In this document: positions 1-6,214 of the stretch, piece after piece
Layout: each line of letters begins with the position of its first letter
How positions within the stretch are numbered: the first letter of the stretch is position 1
DNA from: a virus
Virus record (IMG/VR): IMGVR_UViG_3300045972_000130
Location: 1 to 38,091 of that record
Length of the DNA: 38,091 nt
Reading direction: 5' to 3' (one strand)
The notes under the pieces: generated by a model
The model's input: only the letters and a program-made list of their open reading frames with translations
Databases searched by the model: none
What the model was told of the DNA's origin: nothing
Translations under genes and position numbers: made by a program

Positions 1-40
1 CCGTTGTACCGTTGTACCGTTGTACCGTTGTACCGTTGTA
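1..40. repeat. Tandem repeat, five copies of CCGTTGTA
   Basis: Five perfect head-to-tail copies of an 8-bp unit, followed at 41-66 by an A/T-rich tract with ten consecutive T. Iterons next to an easily melted tract are typical of replication origins. The same block is present at 37965-38004 because of the terminal duplication. Confidence 0.95.
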
Positions 41-76
41 TCCAGTTTATTTTTTTTTTAAATTATAAAGGAGGGT

Positions 77-129
77 AAGCCTATGGTGGGGGAATGTACT
101 CATGATAACACCCCATAATGCCACGCAAC
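77..129. repeat. Left arm of 53-bp imperfect inverted repeat with AATGCC box
   Basis: Aligned with the reverse complement of 37905-37957, this arm keeps AAGCC, GGGGGA, GATAAC and AATGCCACGCAA at identical spacing (37 of 53 positions by eye). A second box, AATGCCAAGCAAC, lies at 138-150, 21 bp outward. It mirrors the box at 37884-37896, which is 21 bp outward from the right arm. The arms enclose the CCGTTGTA iterons and the A/T tract, an arrangement expected of an origin or a large operator. Confidence 0.8.
83..118 (+). CDS. Candidate 11-residue micro-ORF with strong ribosome site
   Basis: ATG at 83 follows AAAGGAGG (67-74) at ideal spacing. It opens an 11-codon frame (MVGECTHDNTP) ending in TAA at 116-118. 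It lies within the inverted-repeat arm, upstream of the first long gene. It could be a leader peptide, or the purine run could belong to the origin structure. There is no homology evidence. The same frame appears at 38047-38082 through the terminal repeat. Confidence 0.25.
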   Translation: MVGECTHDNTP

Positions 130-280
130 TCGGCCACAATGCCAAGCAACTACTCGCAACTATTCCAACTAATTCGGTTGACTACTCCTAACAATGCCAC
201 GATCATCTAACAACGGGGATTTTCTGTCGGAGTTCCCCTTAGCTTCAACCCGGCAACATTTCACAACTGAGGAACTAATT
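128..280. other. Leader and promoter region before the first long gene
   Basis: A noncoding stretch holding the outer AATGCCAAGCAAC box (138-150) and a third AATGCCAC box (193-200). The third box falls exactly between a possible -35 (TTGACT, 178-183) and -10 (GATCAT, 201-206) with a 17-bp spacer. This suggests that the box is an operator for a promoter of the gene at 281. The -10 is weak, so the promoter is tentative. Confidence 0.45.
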
Positions 281-721
281 ATGGCACGGCCAGATACTAA
301 AGACGAACAGACGATCCTCCAGAATCTCTGGATAATGGCGAACAAGCGCCCGGAGGGAGTTAACGTACCATGCGGGGATGCGTCGAGTGCTAAGCGCTTG
401 CGGTTCGCCCTCTACAACGCAGTTAAATATCATAAAGGTGTGGATGCGCGGCCCTGTAGTGAACAGCTATCCGATGCCATTGCCAACTGCAGTTTATCCT
501 TCACCGACGACGGGGCAGGGGTTATCATCCGGCAGAAGATCGCGACGAAGGTTAATCAGGCGATTCTATCCGTTCTCGGTGACTTCCCAATCCTGTCAGA
601 TGAAGATCGGCAGTTGCAGGAGTCCAGCCAACGGCTCTTGGAGCGAATCGAATCGGAGAATACCCACGACGTTTCACCACTGGCCACGGCGACCGCGATG
701 GCATACGGAGCCAGGAAATAA
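281..721 (+). CDS. Hypothetical protein, 146 aa
   Basis: I do not recognise this protein. I chose the ATG at 281 over the upstream ATG at 194 because GAGG (268-271 region) precedes it at good spacing, and the extra 29 residues of the longer reading cover the candidate promoter. The product is soluble, mixed charge and largely helical (for example residues about 15-60 and 95-135), with no signal peptide, membrane segment or catalytic motif that I can see. It is followed after one base by the next gene, so the two are co-translated. Being first after the origin-like locus suggests an early function, which is inference. Confidence 0.75.
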   Translation: MARPDTKDEQTILQNLWIMANKRPEGVNVPCGDASSAKRLRFALYNAVKYHKGVDARPCSEQLSDAIANCSLSFTDDGAGVIIRQKIATKVNQAILSVLGDFPILSDEDRQLQESSQRLLERIESENTHDVSPLATATAMAYGARK

Positions 722-722
722 T

Positions 723-1097
723 ATGCCACGCACCAAGGTTAAAGCACTGGAGGAAGTCGATCCGCTGATTGCCAATGCCTTTCGCAATGCGTTCGCCAAA
801 CCCGGGCAGAGGATTGTGGTTGCCCCGGACGTTACGCCAGCAGTCGCTACCAACCTGCAAGTGCGGATGCAAGCCGTGCGGCAGGGGTTTACGAAGTTCT
901 ACCCAAGGGACCATGAGTACTATCGGGCTGCGGAATGTGGGAGACTGCGGATCGAACGGGAATATGATAGCAAACAGCCAGGCCTCCGCACGGTTACGAT
1001 CCGGTATACAGGGCTGATCAAACGGCCCTCGGAGATTGCGGCAGAGTACATGGAACGACTGAAAAATAATCCCCAAGTACATCCGATTAGGGATTGA
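723..1097 (+). CDS. Hypothetical protein, 124 aa
   Basis: Unrecognised. ATG at 723 lies one base after the TAA of the upstream gene and follows AGGA at about 8 nt. The first ten bases, ATGCCACGCA, match the AATGCC boxes of the origin-like locus, which may be coincidence. The protein is basic, with several Arg/Lys-rich beta-like segments (residues 85-110, ending in TVTIRYTGL), compatible with nucleic-acid binding, but no named domain is visible. The frame starting at 378 is an out-of-frame extension over the previous gene. A promoter for the following gene overlaps its last codons. Confidence 0.75.
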   Translation: MPRTKVKALEEVDPLIANAFRNAFAKPGQRIVVAPDVTPAVATNLQVRMQAVRQGFTKFYPRDHEYYRAAECGRLRIEREYDSKQPGLRTVTIRYTGLIKRPSEIAAEYMERLKNNPQVHPIRD

Positions 1098-1122
1098 CAA
1101 CTGCCGGGGGGCAAGCGATTAT
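1094..1122 (+). promoter_or_regulatory. Sigma70-like promoter candidate for the 1213 gene
   Basis: TTGACA at 1094-1099, a 17-bp spacer and GATTAT at 1117-1122 (4 of 6 consensus). The -35 overlaps the stop of the preceding gene. Downstream lies a leader of about 85 nt before the chosen start at 1213. The -10 region reads GCGATTATCC, loosely like the GGATTA half-site seen in other promoters here. Confidence 0.5.
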
Positions 1123-1212
1123 CCATCACCCCGCCGCGTACAAGGCATAACGGCAAGCACCTTAGCGGATTTTCGGGGCATTTGTTAAATGCTGGCTAAC
1201 TTGGAGATTGAA

Positions 1213-1755
1213 ATGGCTAAAGTTGAAACTGTGGTTGAAACCGTCACGATGGAAGACGCTCGCATTGTTGAGTTCGCTGGCAAACGCAAGCTGCTCAAGA
1301 CAAGCAAAGTGTCTGCCGAAGGCAAAGTGTCGGTGACGCTGGACTTCCGCAATGGCCAGACCCGCACGTTTACCATCCCTGACAACCTCGTGGCGAAATT
1401 CGCTGCGCACGGCGCTGAGCAGAAGCTGGGGGACGAAATCGCTGGTCTGGAAGACATTGACGATTGCGTGATGGCGACTGACGAACTGATCGACCGCTTG
1501 TACAACGGCGAGTGGGGCGTCAAGCGCGAAGCCAACGGCATGGCAGGGACTTCGGTCTTGGCTCGTGCATTGGTGGAAGTTACGGGCAAAACCCGCGACG
1601 TCATCAAGGCTTTCCTGTCGGCCAAGACCCAAGCGGAAAAGGTTGCCCTGCGCAATTCCGCGAAGATCAAGCCTGTCGTGGAACGCATCGAAGCGGAAAA
1701 GGCAAGCAAGGGATCGAAGGTCGATACCGATGCGCTGTTGGGCGAGTTGGCCTAA
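1213..1755 (+). CDS. Conserved phage protein, 180 aa, paralogue of the 37117 gene
   Basis: Start at 1213 is favoured over 1189 because GGAG lies 7 nt upstream, and the resulting MAKVETVVETV opening looks like a natural N terminus. The protein is charged, soluble and without membrane segments. Its C-terminal half aligns with the protein at 37117-37641: both have G(E/Q)W followed by K/R, an AIKAFL-like helix, (T/A)EK.ALRN.AKI and a final D(A/T)xLxEL. From memory, similar proteins of unknown function occur in other phages of proteobacteria; I cannot confirm this without a search. It has its own promoter and is followed by two hairpins, so it forms an independent, probably strongly expressed unit. 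Confidence 0.85.
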   Translation: MAKVETVVETVTMEDARIVEFAGKRKLLKTSKVSAEGKVSVTLDFRNGQTRTFTIPDNLVAKFAAHGAEQKLGDEIAGLEDIDDCVMATDELIDRLYNGEWGVKREANGMAGTSVLARALVEVTGKTRDVIKAFLSAKTQAEKVALRNSAKIKPVVERIEAEKASKGSKVDTDALLGELA

Positions 1756-1792
1756 CAAGGAATGGGCCGGGAGTTATGACCTAGCCGACCTT

Positions 1793-1854
1793 CCCCGCAG
1801 GTAGCGGGGTATGATACGGGTTGCAAGTGGATTAGTCTCCGGCTTGCAACCCGT
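1793..1854 (+). terminator. Double hairpin after the 1213 gene
   Basis: The first hairpin is CCCCGC (1793-1798), a 5-nt loop, then GCGGGG (1804-1809). The second is a perfect 12-bp inverted repeat, 1816-1827 with 1843-1854, loop 15 nt. No T tract follows either stem, so this is not a textbook intrinsic terminator. It may be factor-dependent or a transcript-stabilising structure that separates this unit from the promoter at 1886. Confidence 0.5.
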
Positions 1855-1885
1855 TAGTACTTGCGCCGTGCGCCTCATAACTGTG

Positions 1886-1914
1886 TTGACACCCACGGAT
1901 TACCTTTCTATAAT
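1886..1914 (+). promoter_or_regulatory. Strong sigma70-like early promoter with dyad operator
   Basis: TTGACA (1886-1891), 17-bp spacer, TATAAT (1909-1914): full consensus in both boxes. GGATTA at 1897-1902, then 8 bp, then TAATAC at 1911-1916 forms the dispersed dyad, whose right half overlaps the -10. Outer arms CACCCA and TGGGTG also pair. Start of transcription would be near 1921, giving a leader of about 42 nt to the ATG at 1963. Confidence 0.9.
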
Positions 1915-1962
1915 ACATGGGTGAAACGGTAATTCTGCCCGATCACTTAACCGGAGACTATT

Positions 1963-2523
1963 ATGCATCAGCATACACGCAGTGGCGATGATCGACGCCA
2001 GTCAGAGATTGATGACATTGAGACGGACGAAGGCGATCCAAGCTTCGACGATCTCGAGATTATCCTGAATCCGAAGCCTGTGCCAGACGCAGGCGCGGAT
2101 GACGAAGAGGAAGAGTTTGATGAACTGGAGGACCTGCTCGCAGGTGCGATGGAAGAGCGCAACGACGCGCAAAAGGTCAAGGACGCTCGGGCCAAAGCCA
2201 AGGGCGGATACGGGTTGTCGGCGGATGATCTGGAGCGTATTCGGAAATGGGAACTGGCGAAGGAATGGGTTGCCGTTTCCAACACAGCCATTTTCAAGCG
2301 TTACGTCTGCGCCTGTGGCTTTCACAGCACCGTATTCGAAGGCTTGATGCTGGAGCAAAAGCACCGCCATGATACACACGCGAACCGTTGGACAAGCCAG
2401 GAAAATAGCGTGGCGAATCTACCTAATAATACTGCGATCCGCGTGAAGCACATTCCCATGTGCCAGCGTTGTGCCAATAGCAAAGGGTTTTCCCTTGCAA
2501 CTGACGTGATCTGGCAAGTATGA
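1963..2523 (+). CDS. Acidic, putative zinc-binding early protein, 186 aa
   Basis: First gene after the consensus promoter. GGAG precedes the ATG by about 7 nt. Residues 15-65 are strikingly acidic, with a run of Asp/Glu at 46-58, followed by a helical segment. The C-terminal part has paired cysteines C116/C118 with H121 nearby, a histidine cluster at 134-139, and C167/C170, enough for one or two zinc sites. An acidic tail plus zinc module is compatible with a DNA mimic or a protein that binds host RNA polymerase, but no family is recognised and the role is inference. Its stop overlaps the next start (ATGA). Confidence 0.8.
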   Translation: MHQHTRSGDDRRQSEIDDIETDEGDPSFDDLEIILNPKPVPDAGADDEEEEFDELEDLLAGAMEERNDAQKVKDARAKAKGGYGLSADDLERIRKWELAKEWVAVSNTAIFKRYVCACGFHSTVFEGLMLEQKHRHDTHANRWTSQENSVANLPNNTAIRVKHIPMCQRCANSKGFSLATDVIWQV

Positions 2524-2729
2524 GAAATCATCCACCGCGCTGGCTACTGGCGCTTTACGGAGTAGCGATTGCCGGTGCTTGGGTTATGCTCAGCACCAGC
2601 GACTACCAAGAGGCTCGCAAGATGGAGTGTGCTAACCGCAGTACGCGGAGCACACTCGTCGAGTGGGATTCATCAACTGACACTTGTAAGAAGGAGAAGC
2701 GTAATGGCACGACCGCGCAAAACAGATAG
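2520..2729 (+). CDS. Small predicted membrane protein, 69 aa
   Basis: ATGA overlap with the preceding gene. Residues 8-25 (WLLALYGVAIAGAWVML) form one transmembrane helix after a short basic N terminus, followed by a hydrophilic tail of about 45 residues with two cysteines. The topology resembles a signal anchor. The 3' end overlaps the next gene by 26 bp, and that gene's ribosome site lies inside this frame. The clean translational coupling supports it, but there is no recognised family. Confidence 0.55.
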   Translation: MRNHPPRWLLALYGVAIAGAWVMLSTSDYQEARKMECANRSTRSTLVEWDSSTDTCKKEKRNGTTAQNR

Positions 2730-2892
2730 GCCTTGTGAGAAGAACATTTCCCTGCCGCAGAGCATTGTGATCCGGGTGGAGCTGGAACTGTTCTCTGCAC
2801 TGGAGGGCAAGGTGCCGTTCGGCGCTTGGCAGCGTTACATCGTTCGCTTGATTGAGGCGGATCTGGCGAGGAAGGAGGCCCGGAGTGTGTGA
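2704..2892 (+). CDS. Small ribbon-helix-helix-like protein, 62 aa
   Basis: Start at 2704 is chosen because AGGAG lies 7 nt upstream; the longer frame from 2569 is a shadow of the membrane-protein gene. A basic N terminus (MARPRKTDR) leads into a short beta-type segment (KNISLP, VIRVELEL) and two helices (FGAWQRYIVRLIEADLARK). This order matches ribbon-helix-helix DNA-binding proteins, which dimerise through the strand. It is therefore a candidate transcription regulator, possibly of the dyad operators in this genome, but the assignment rests only on visual pattern. It overlaps the next gene by 8 bp. Confidence 0.7.
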   Translation: MARPRKTDRPCEKNISLPQSIVIRVELELFSALEGKVPFGAWQRYIVRLIEADLARKEARSV

Positions 2893-3115
2893 TGAAATCG
2901 ACGCCCTTACCGACCGTGCCGCAGCGGAAGCTGAATTCGCTCGCCGCGCCCATGCGATTGAAGAGGCATGGAAACTTGCCCAACCTCCACTGGACTTCTG
3001 CGAGGACTGCGAGGATGATCTTACCTCACTTCGCAGACAAATGCGCGCGACGCGCTGCGTTGCTTGTCAGGACCATTTTGAGAAAAGGCAGAAGCTATTT
3101 GGGAGAGTGAAATGA
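2885..3115 (+). CDS. DksA/TraR-type zinc-finger protein, 76 aa
   Basis: GTG start at 2885 with a perfect AAGGAGG (2872-2878) six bases upstream; the in-frame ATG at 2852 has no such site. The opening MCDEIDALTDRAAAEAE is typical of phage TraR-like proteins. A C4 zinc finger is formed by C39/C42 and C58/C61, with basic residues after it. Family members enter the secondary channel of host RNA polymerase and change promoter choice without needing ppGpp. That role is inferred here from the family. It lies in the early, probably host-takeover, cluster and ends in an ATGA overlap. Confidence 0.85.
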   Translation: MCDEIDALTDRAAAEAEFARRAHAIEEAWKLAQPPLDFCEDCEDDLTSLRRQMRATRCVACQDHFEKRQKLFGRVK

Positions 3116-3477
3116 CCGAAGCCGAACGACTGGCAAACATCATCCACTGTGGCGATGACCAATGCAAATGTAGTAGCAGTCAAGCAGCCGCACTCCTGCG
3201 CAAGCTGCAAGCAGAGAACGAAGCCCTGCAAGCAGACCTTGTAAAGCATCGTGAGTTGCTGCTGCATCACCTGTCGGTTATAGACCCGCTGCGCGTCAGC
3301 AATGACAAGCTGACTGCTGATGCGAAGCGGCTGGACTGGCTTGAGAGAAATGCAGTCATCACATACGGACATGAAGCGACTGTCAAGGTTGCATTCCCAT
3401 TAACAGAGCTTCCTCTACTGTGTGTCACTTTGTGGCAGACCGTGGATGAAGCAATGAAAGGAGAAACCCTATGCTGA
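3112..3477 (+). CDS. Hypothetical protein with coiled coil, 121 aa
   Basis: Coupled to the DksA-like gene by an ATGA overlap. Residues 22-50 form an amphipathic, heptad-like helix (ALLRKLQAENEALQADLVKHRELL). The N terminus carries a CGDDQCKC cluster, and the C terminus ends in Cys. It resembles the short accessory phage proteins with a central coiled coil that lie in early regions of many phages. No function is recognised. Confidence 0.75.
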   Translation: MTEAERLANIIHCGDDQCKCSSSQAAALLRKLQAENEALQADLVKHRELLLHHLSVIDPLRVSNDKLTADAKRLDWLERNAVITYGHEATVKVAFPLTELPLLCVTLWQTVDEAMKGETLC

Positions 3478-4136
3478 CTGATGCCGAGATTGATGTCATA
3501 ACCGACAAGCAGTGGGATGGTATTCGAGGGCGCGAAATCGCAGCGGCTCACAGAGCATATGCCAAAGCCATCGAAGCCGCAGTGCTGGAGAAGCAAGCCG
3601 CCCTTGCGCAGCAGAAGGAAGCGCAGCCCATCGACTTTGACACATGGAGCGCCCACCCGTACACGAAGGTGCTTGAGAGGTCTATCGCGGAGGACTATGT
3701 GCCGAAGGAAGCGCAGCAATGCTCTACCCCAGAGCCTTGGTCAAAGGAACACATGCTGCAAGGTGAGCTTGACGCAGAAAGAGAAAAGACCACAGCGTTG
3801 ATTCTTGAATGTGCAAGCCTAGAGCATGAGCGCGACACCTTGAAGGAAGCGCAGCAAGAGCCTGTCGCTTGGACATACAAACAGAACTTGCGTGATGCGG
3901 ATGGGAGTAATCCAAAGTGGTGCCGAGAAGTATTGCTGTACTCCGCAAACAACGACGCCGAAGGACGTAGTAAGTACGGCATAAATCTCTACACCGCCAC
4001 ACCCAGCCACACCGCCGTGCTGCGTCAGGCGTTGGAGGCGTTGGAATCACTTGACCTCAACCGATGGACTGCTGATCTATCGCTAGTCGGTGACGCCATC
4101 GCCGCGATTCGTGAACAACTGGGAGAAACGAAATGA
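3471..4136 (+). CDS. Ead/Ea22-like accessory protein, 221 aa
   Basis: AGGAG lies 7 nt before the ATG, and the start overlaps the previous stop by 7 bp. The segment EPVAWTYKQ...LYTATP (residues about 132-178) followed by a C-terminal helix of ALEALESL type is characteristic of a widespread, poorly understood group of temperate and virulent phage proteins. A 14-base sequence, GAAGGAAGCGCAGC, occurs three times in frame (3614-3627, 3704-3717, 3842-3855), giving KEAQ each time, so the gene grew by duplication or recombination. Function unknown; non-essential accessory genes of this type often vary between relatives. Confidence 0.75.
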   Translation: MLTDAEIDVITDKQWDGIRGREIAAAHRAYAKAIEAAVLEKQAALAQQKEAQPIDFDTWSAHPYTKVLERSIAEDYVPKEAQQCSTPEPWSKEHMLQGELDAEREKTTALILECASLEHERDTLKEAQQEPVAWTYKQNLRDADGSNPKWCREVLLYSANNDAEGRSKYGINLYTATPSHTAVLRQALEALESLDLNRWTADLSLVGDAIAAIREQLGETK

Positions 4137-4465
4137 GCCACCATACACTGGAAATTACTTTCCTCGGCGTCGACCTTACCGTAACGGGTAATTATTTCGG
4201 CGGACAGCCAGGCAAAACGTCTGGACCCCCGGAACTGTGCTACCCGGAGGAGCCCTCCGACTTCGAGATCGAGGAAATCTACGTCAACGGCATCTCCATT
4301 TATGAGATGGTGCAGTGCTGTCAAGTCGTGCAGAACACGAAACCCATTTCGCACCGGGACTTTCTGATCGAACTGGCCGAAGCCTGCTGCGAGAAGCTCG
4401 ACGAAGCCGAACCGGAAGATGACGGGGATGAACCCGACTCCTGCTATCCAGATGCAGACGAGTAG
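4133..4465 (+). CDS. Hypothetical acidic protein, 110 aa
   Basis: ATGA overlap with the upstream gene. The sequence begins with a beta-rich segment (HTLEITFLGVDLTVTGNYF) and ends in an acidic tail (residues 90-110, mostly Asp/Glu/Pro). Four or five cysteines are scattered, including a CC pair at about 61-62 and another at about 85-86. The pattern of a short beta-sandwich followed by an acidic tail is common among small phage proteins of unknown role. The following gene starts inside its last codons. Confidence 0.7.
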   Translation: MSHHTLEITFLGVDLTVTGNYFGGQPGKTSGPPELCYPEEPSDFEIEEIYVNGISIYEMVQCCQVVQNTKPISHRDFLIELAEACCEKLDEAEPEDDGDEPDSCYPDADE

Positions 4466-4664
4466 ACAATCCGCAATCGAAGTGCTCGCGGGGACGACCA
4501 TTGGCTTCCTCGTGGCCTTTGCCTCCCAACTGTTCATAATGGAGCACTATGGCATACGGTCGACACTATCGCAGGACTTGGCGATCACAATCTTCTTCAC
4601 AGGAATTAGCATCGTTCGAGGCTATGCAGTGCGAAGATTTTTCAACTGGCTTTGGAGACACTGA
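4452..4664 (+). CDS. Small membrane protein, two helices, 70 aa
   Basis: Starting at the ATG at 4452 gives MQTSRQSAIEVLAGTTIGF, the usual opening of a short phage membrane family that I recall as DUF7220-like. Two hydrophobic helices (about residues 9-30 and 42-60) are joined by a short loop and followed by a basic end (RRFFNWLWRH). No clear Shine-Dalgarno is visible at 4452, so translation is probably coupled to the overlapping upstream gene. Upstream ATGs at 4419 and 4428 are possible. The role is unknown; the location is the inner membrane. Confidence 0.7.
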   Translation: MQTSRQSAIEVLAGTTIGFLVAFASQLFIMEHYGIRSTLSQDLAITIFFTGISIVRGYAVRRFFNWLWRH

Positions 4665-4665
4665 A

Positions 4666-4800
4666 ATGAAAACAAAGTTCCCCGCAAGGGAGTGGCTGCT
4701 GACTAACGTCGGGGAGTCCCTCTTCACCCTAACCCCGGAGGAGTATGCGCTCTTCCAACTCCTAACAAAGGCTTTTTATGACACCGACACTGAATGTTGA
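4666..4800 (+). CDS. Hypothetical small protein, 44 aa
   Basis: ATG at 4666 follows GGAG by 8 nt and comes one base after the previous stop. The longer frame from 4549 is a shadow. The product (opening MKTKFPAREWLLTN) is soluble with a helix-rich centre. It overlaps the helicase gene by 23 bp. Good ribosome site and operon position support it, but no family is recognised. Confidence 0.6.
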   Translation: MKTKFPAREWLLTNVGESLFTLTPEEYALFQLLTKAFYDTDTEC

Positions 4801-6037
4801 GCAAAGCGATGCGCTGCTCGCAATTGACTACTTCTTAAACGGAGTGGATTCTTTCTTCGTCCTCAGCGGTAGTGCCGGGACTGGCAAAACCTTCTGCGTT
4901 CGCGAGCTGGTTAACCGGACCAAAGGTCGCTTCATCTTCACAGCCCCCACGAACAAGGCGACGAAGGTACTGCGCGAAAGCGTAACCCGCGACGATTACA
5001 AGCCAGAATGCCGCACCATCTATTCCCTGCTCAAGCTCCGCTTGGAAGCCAACGGGGAAGTGAAGGAGCTAAAGGCACCGGAAGATCCGATTGACATTTC
5101 TGCTTACAAAGCGGTGATCGTGGACGAGGCCAGTATGGTGAATGCGAATCTGTTTGAGCACATTAAACTGGCCGCGGAACGGTTCAAGATCAAGTTCATC
5201 TTCCTCGGCGACGCCGCGCAGCTGCCTCCGGTTAAGGAACTGCGTAGCCCGGTCTGGGACCTGCCGTTCGGTAGCAAACTACTCACAGTCATGCGGCATG
5301 ACAATGCAATCCTGGCTCTAGCCACCGCACTGCGCGAACAGGTAGATAAATTCGCCCCACGGATCAAGCTCGCCGCCAGCAACGATGGGGAACAGGGGAT
5401 TTGGCAGTACCCCGGAATACAGTTTGAGAAGCAAATCCTGCTCGATGTAGACGCCGGCGCATTCGTGCAACCCAACGGGAGTAAGGTAATCGCATGGCGT
5501 AATGTCGAGGTGGATAAGTTTAATGAAATGATCCGCGCTCGCATCTTCCCACAGGCATCTGCCCCTTGGCTGGTCGGGGACCGGGTACTGTTCACGGCAC
5601 CTGCCAAGGACATTGACGATGAGCCGATGGCAAGTACCGACGATGAAGGAGAGGTGACTCGCGTGGATACTGAATGGCACGCAGTCCACGGGGAGTTCAA
5701 GATCTTCCGCATCGCTATTACACTGGACAATAACCAAACCGTGGTCGCCCGGGTACTGCATCCCGAATCCCGCGCAGCATTCGTAAAGAAGACCGAAGCG
5801 ATGCTGGCGGAAGCCCGCAGCAACTCCCGGAAATGGAAGGACTTCTGGGACTTCAAGGATGCATTCCACAGCTTGCGCTATGCGTATGCGATAACTGCCC
5901 ACCGCGCACAGGGGAGTACCTACGATACTGCGTTCGTCTATTGGCAAGACATACTCAGCAACCAGAATCGACAGGAGGCATTCCGCTGTCTCTATGTGGC
6001 GTGTACCCGTCCCAAGCGTTGCTTGGTTTTGTCATAA
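4778..6037 (+). CDS. SF1B DNA helicase, Dda/RecD-like, 419 aa
   Basis: All core helicase motifs are visible: Walker A GSAGTGKT at 31-38, motif Ia-like TAPTNKA at 55-61, Walker B DEAS at 116-119, motif III GDAAQLPP at 144-151, motif V TAHRAQGSTYD at 373-383 and motif VI YVACTRPK at 406-413. The order and the AHRAQG signature match the T4 Dda/RecD2 group of 5'-3' helicases. Length is close to Dda (about 440 aa). It should unwind DNA during replication initiation or recombination. It is the last gene of the operon that starts at the 1886 promoter; a second promoter follows immediately. Confidence 0.93.
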   Translation: MTPTLNVEQSDALLAIDYFLNGVDSFFVLSGSAGTGKTFCVRELVNRTKGRFIFTAPTNKATKVLRESVTRDDYKPECRTIYSLLKLRLEANGEVKELKAPEDPIDISAYKAVIVDEASMVNANLFEHIKLAAERFKIKFIFLGDAAQLPPVKELRSPVWDLPFGSKLLTVMRHDNAILALATALREQVDKFAPRIKLAASNDGEQGIWQYPGIQFEKQILLDVDAGAFVQPNGSKVIAWRNVEVDKFNEMIRARIFPQASAPWLVGDRVLFTAPAKDIDDEPMASTDDEGEVTRVDTEWHAVHGEFKIFRIAITLDNNQTVVARVLHPESRAAFVKKTEAMLAEARSNSRKWKDFWDFKDAFHSLRYAYAITAHRAQGSTYDTAFVYWQDILSNQNRQEAFRCLYVACTRPKRCLVLS

Positions 6038-6042
6038 CTTGA

Positions 6043-6071
6043 TTGACACCGGGGGATTATCCCGTCATAAT
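6043..6071 (+). promoter_or_regulatory. Strong sigma70-like early promoter with dyad operator
   Basis: TTGACA (6043-6048), 17-bp spacer, CATAAT (6066-6071). The dyad GGATTA (6054-6059), 8 bp, TAATAC (6068-6073) overlaps the -10 exactly as at 1886. Outer arms CCGGG (6049-6053) and CCCGG (6073-6077) add further symmetry. It starts five bases after the helicase stop and drives the nuclease/recombinase block. Confidence 0.9.
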
Positions 6072-6097
6072 ACCCGGACAATAACCCAAGGAACCCC

Positions 6098-6214
6098 ATG
6101 CAGTCACCACCATTTCGCCGCGCACGCCTTCCGGCCCTGATCTCATTCATCTGCCAGTTCTGGACACAGCCCGTGGCAATTTCCCAACCCATACCTTTCG
6201 AGGACTTAAAATGA
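6098..6214 (+). CDS. Small ORF, 38 aa, first after the 6043 promoter
   Basis: AAGGA precedes the ATG at 6098 by 6 nt, and the expected transcript start is only about 20 nt upstream. The 38-residue product (MQSPPFRRARLPALISFICQ at the N terminus) is basic, then hydrophobic and aromatic, and ends with a TGA that overlaps the next ATG (ATGA). Position, ribosome site and coupling all argue for translation, either as a leader peptide or a small membrane-active protein. No homologue is known to me. Confidence 0.5.
   Translation: MQSPPFRRARLPALISFICQFWTQPVAISQPIPFEDLK

Larger units (their letters stand above)
1..127. repeat. Terminal direct repeat, left copy
   Basis: The first 127 bases recur exactly at 37965-38091. 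I compared the two copies through the tandem repeat, the 10-T run and the final bases and found no difference. The length equals a common maximum assembly k-mer, so the simplest reading is a circular (or circularly permuted) genome cut at an arbitrary point, 37964 bp unique. A genuine short terminal repeat is possible but less likely. Confidence 0.95.

Noticed and set aside
1-40. CRISPR array
   Set aside because: The 8-bp units are contiguous, without spacers, and no cas gene is present; the Cas4-like nuclease is part of a phage recombination module.
1-127. True T7-like short terminal repeat
   Set aside because: The length equals a common assembly k-mer and there are no other signs of a physical end; circular overlap is simpler, though packaging tests could change this.
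194-280. N-terminal extension of the first long gene from ATG 194
   Set aside because: It covers a candidate promoter and box, has no ribosome site, and the ATG at 281 is preceded by GAGG.
552-1100. Long minus-strand frame opposite the first two genes
   Set aside because: It is antisense to two tightly coupled plus-strand genes and has a Cys/Trp/Arg-rich, non-protein-like composition.
1816-1854. tRNA or other structured RNA gene
   Set aside because: Only a simple 12-bp stem with a 15-nt loop; no cloverleaf or CCA end. I saw no convincing tRNA anywhere in the window.
5104-5947. Minus-strand frames of more than 200 codons inside the helicase gene
   Set aside because: The plus-strand frame carries all helicase motifs; the opposite frames are compositional shadows.
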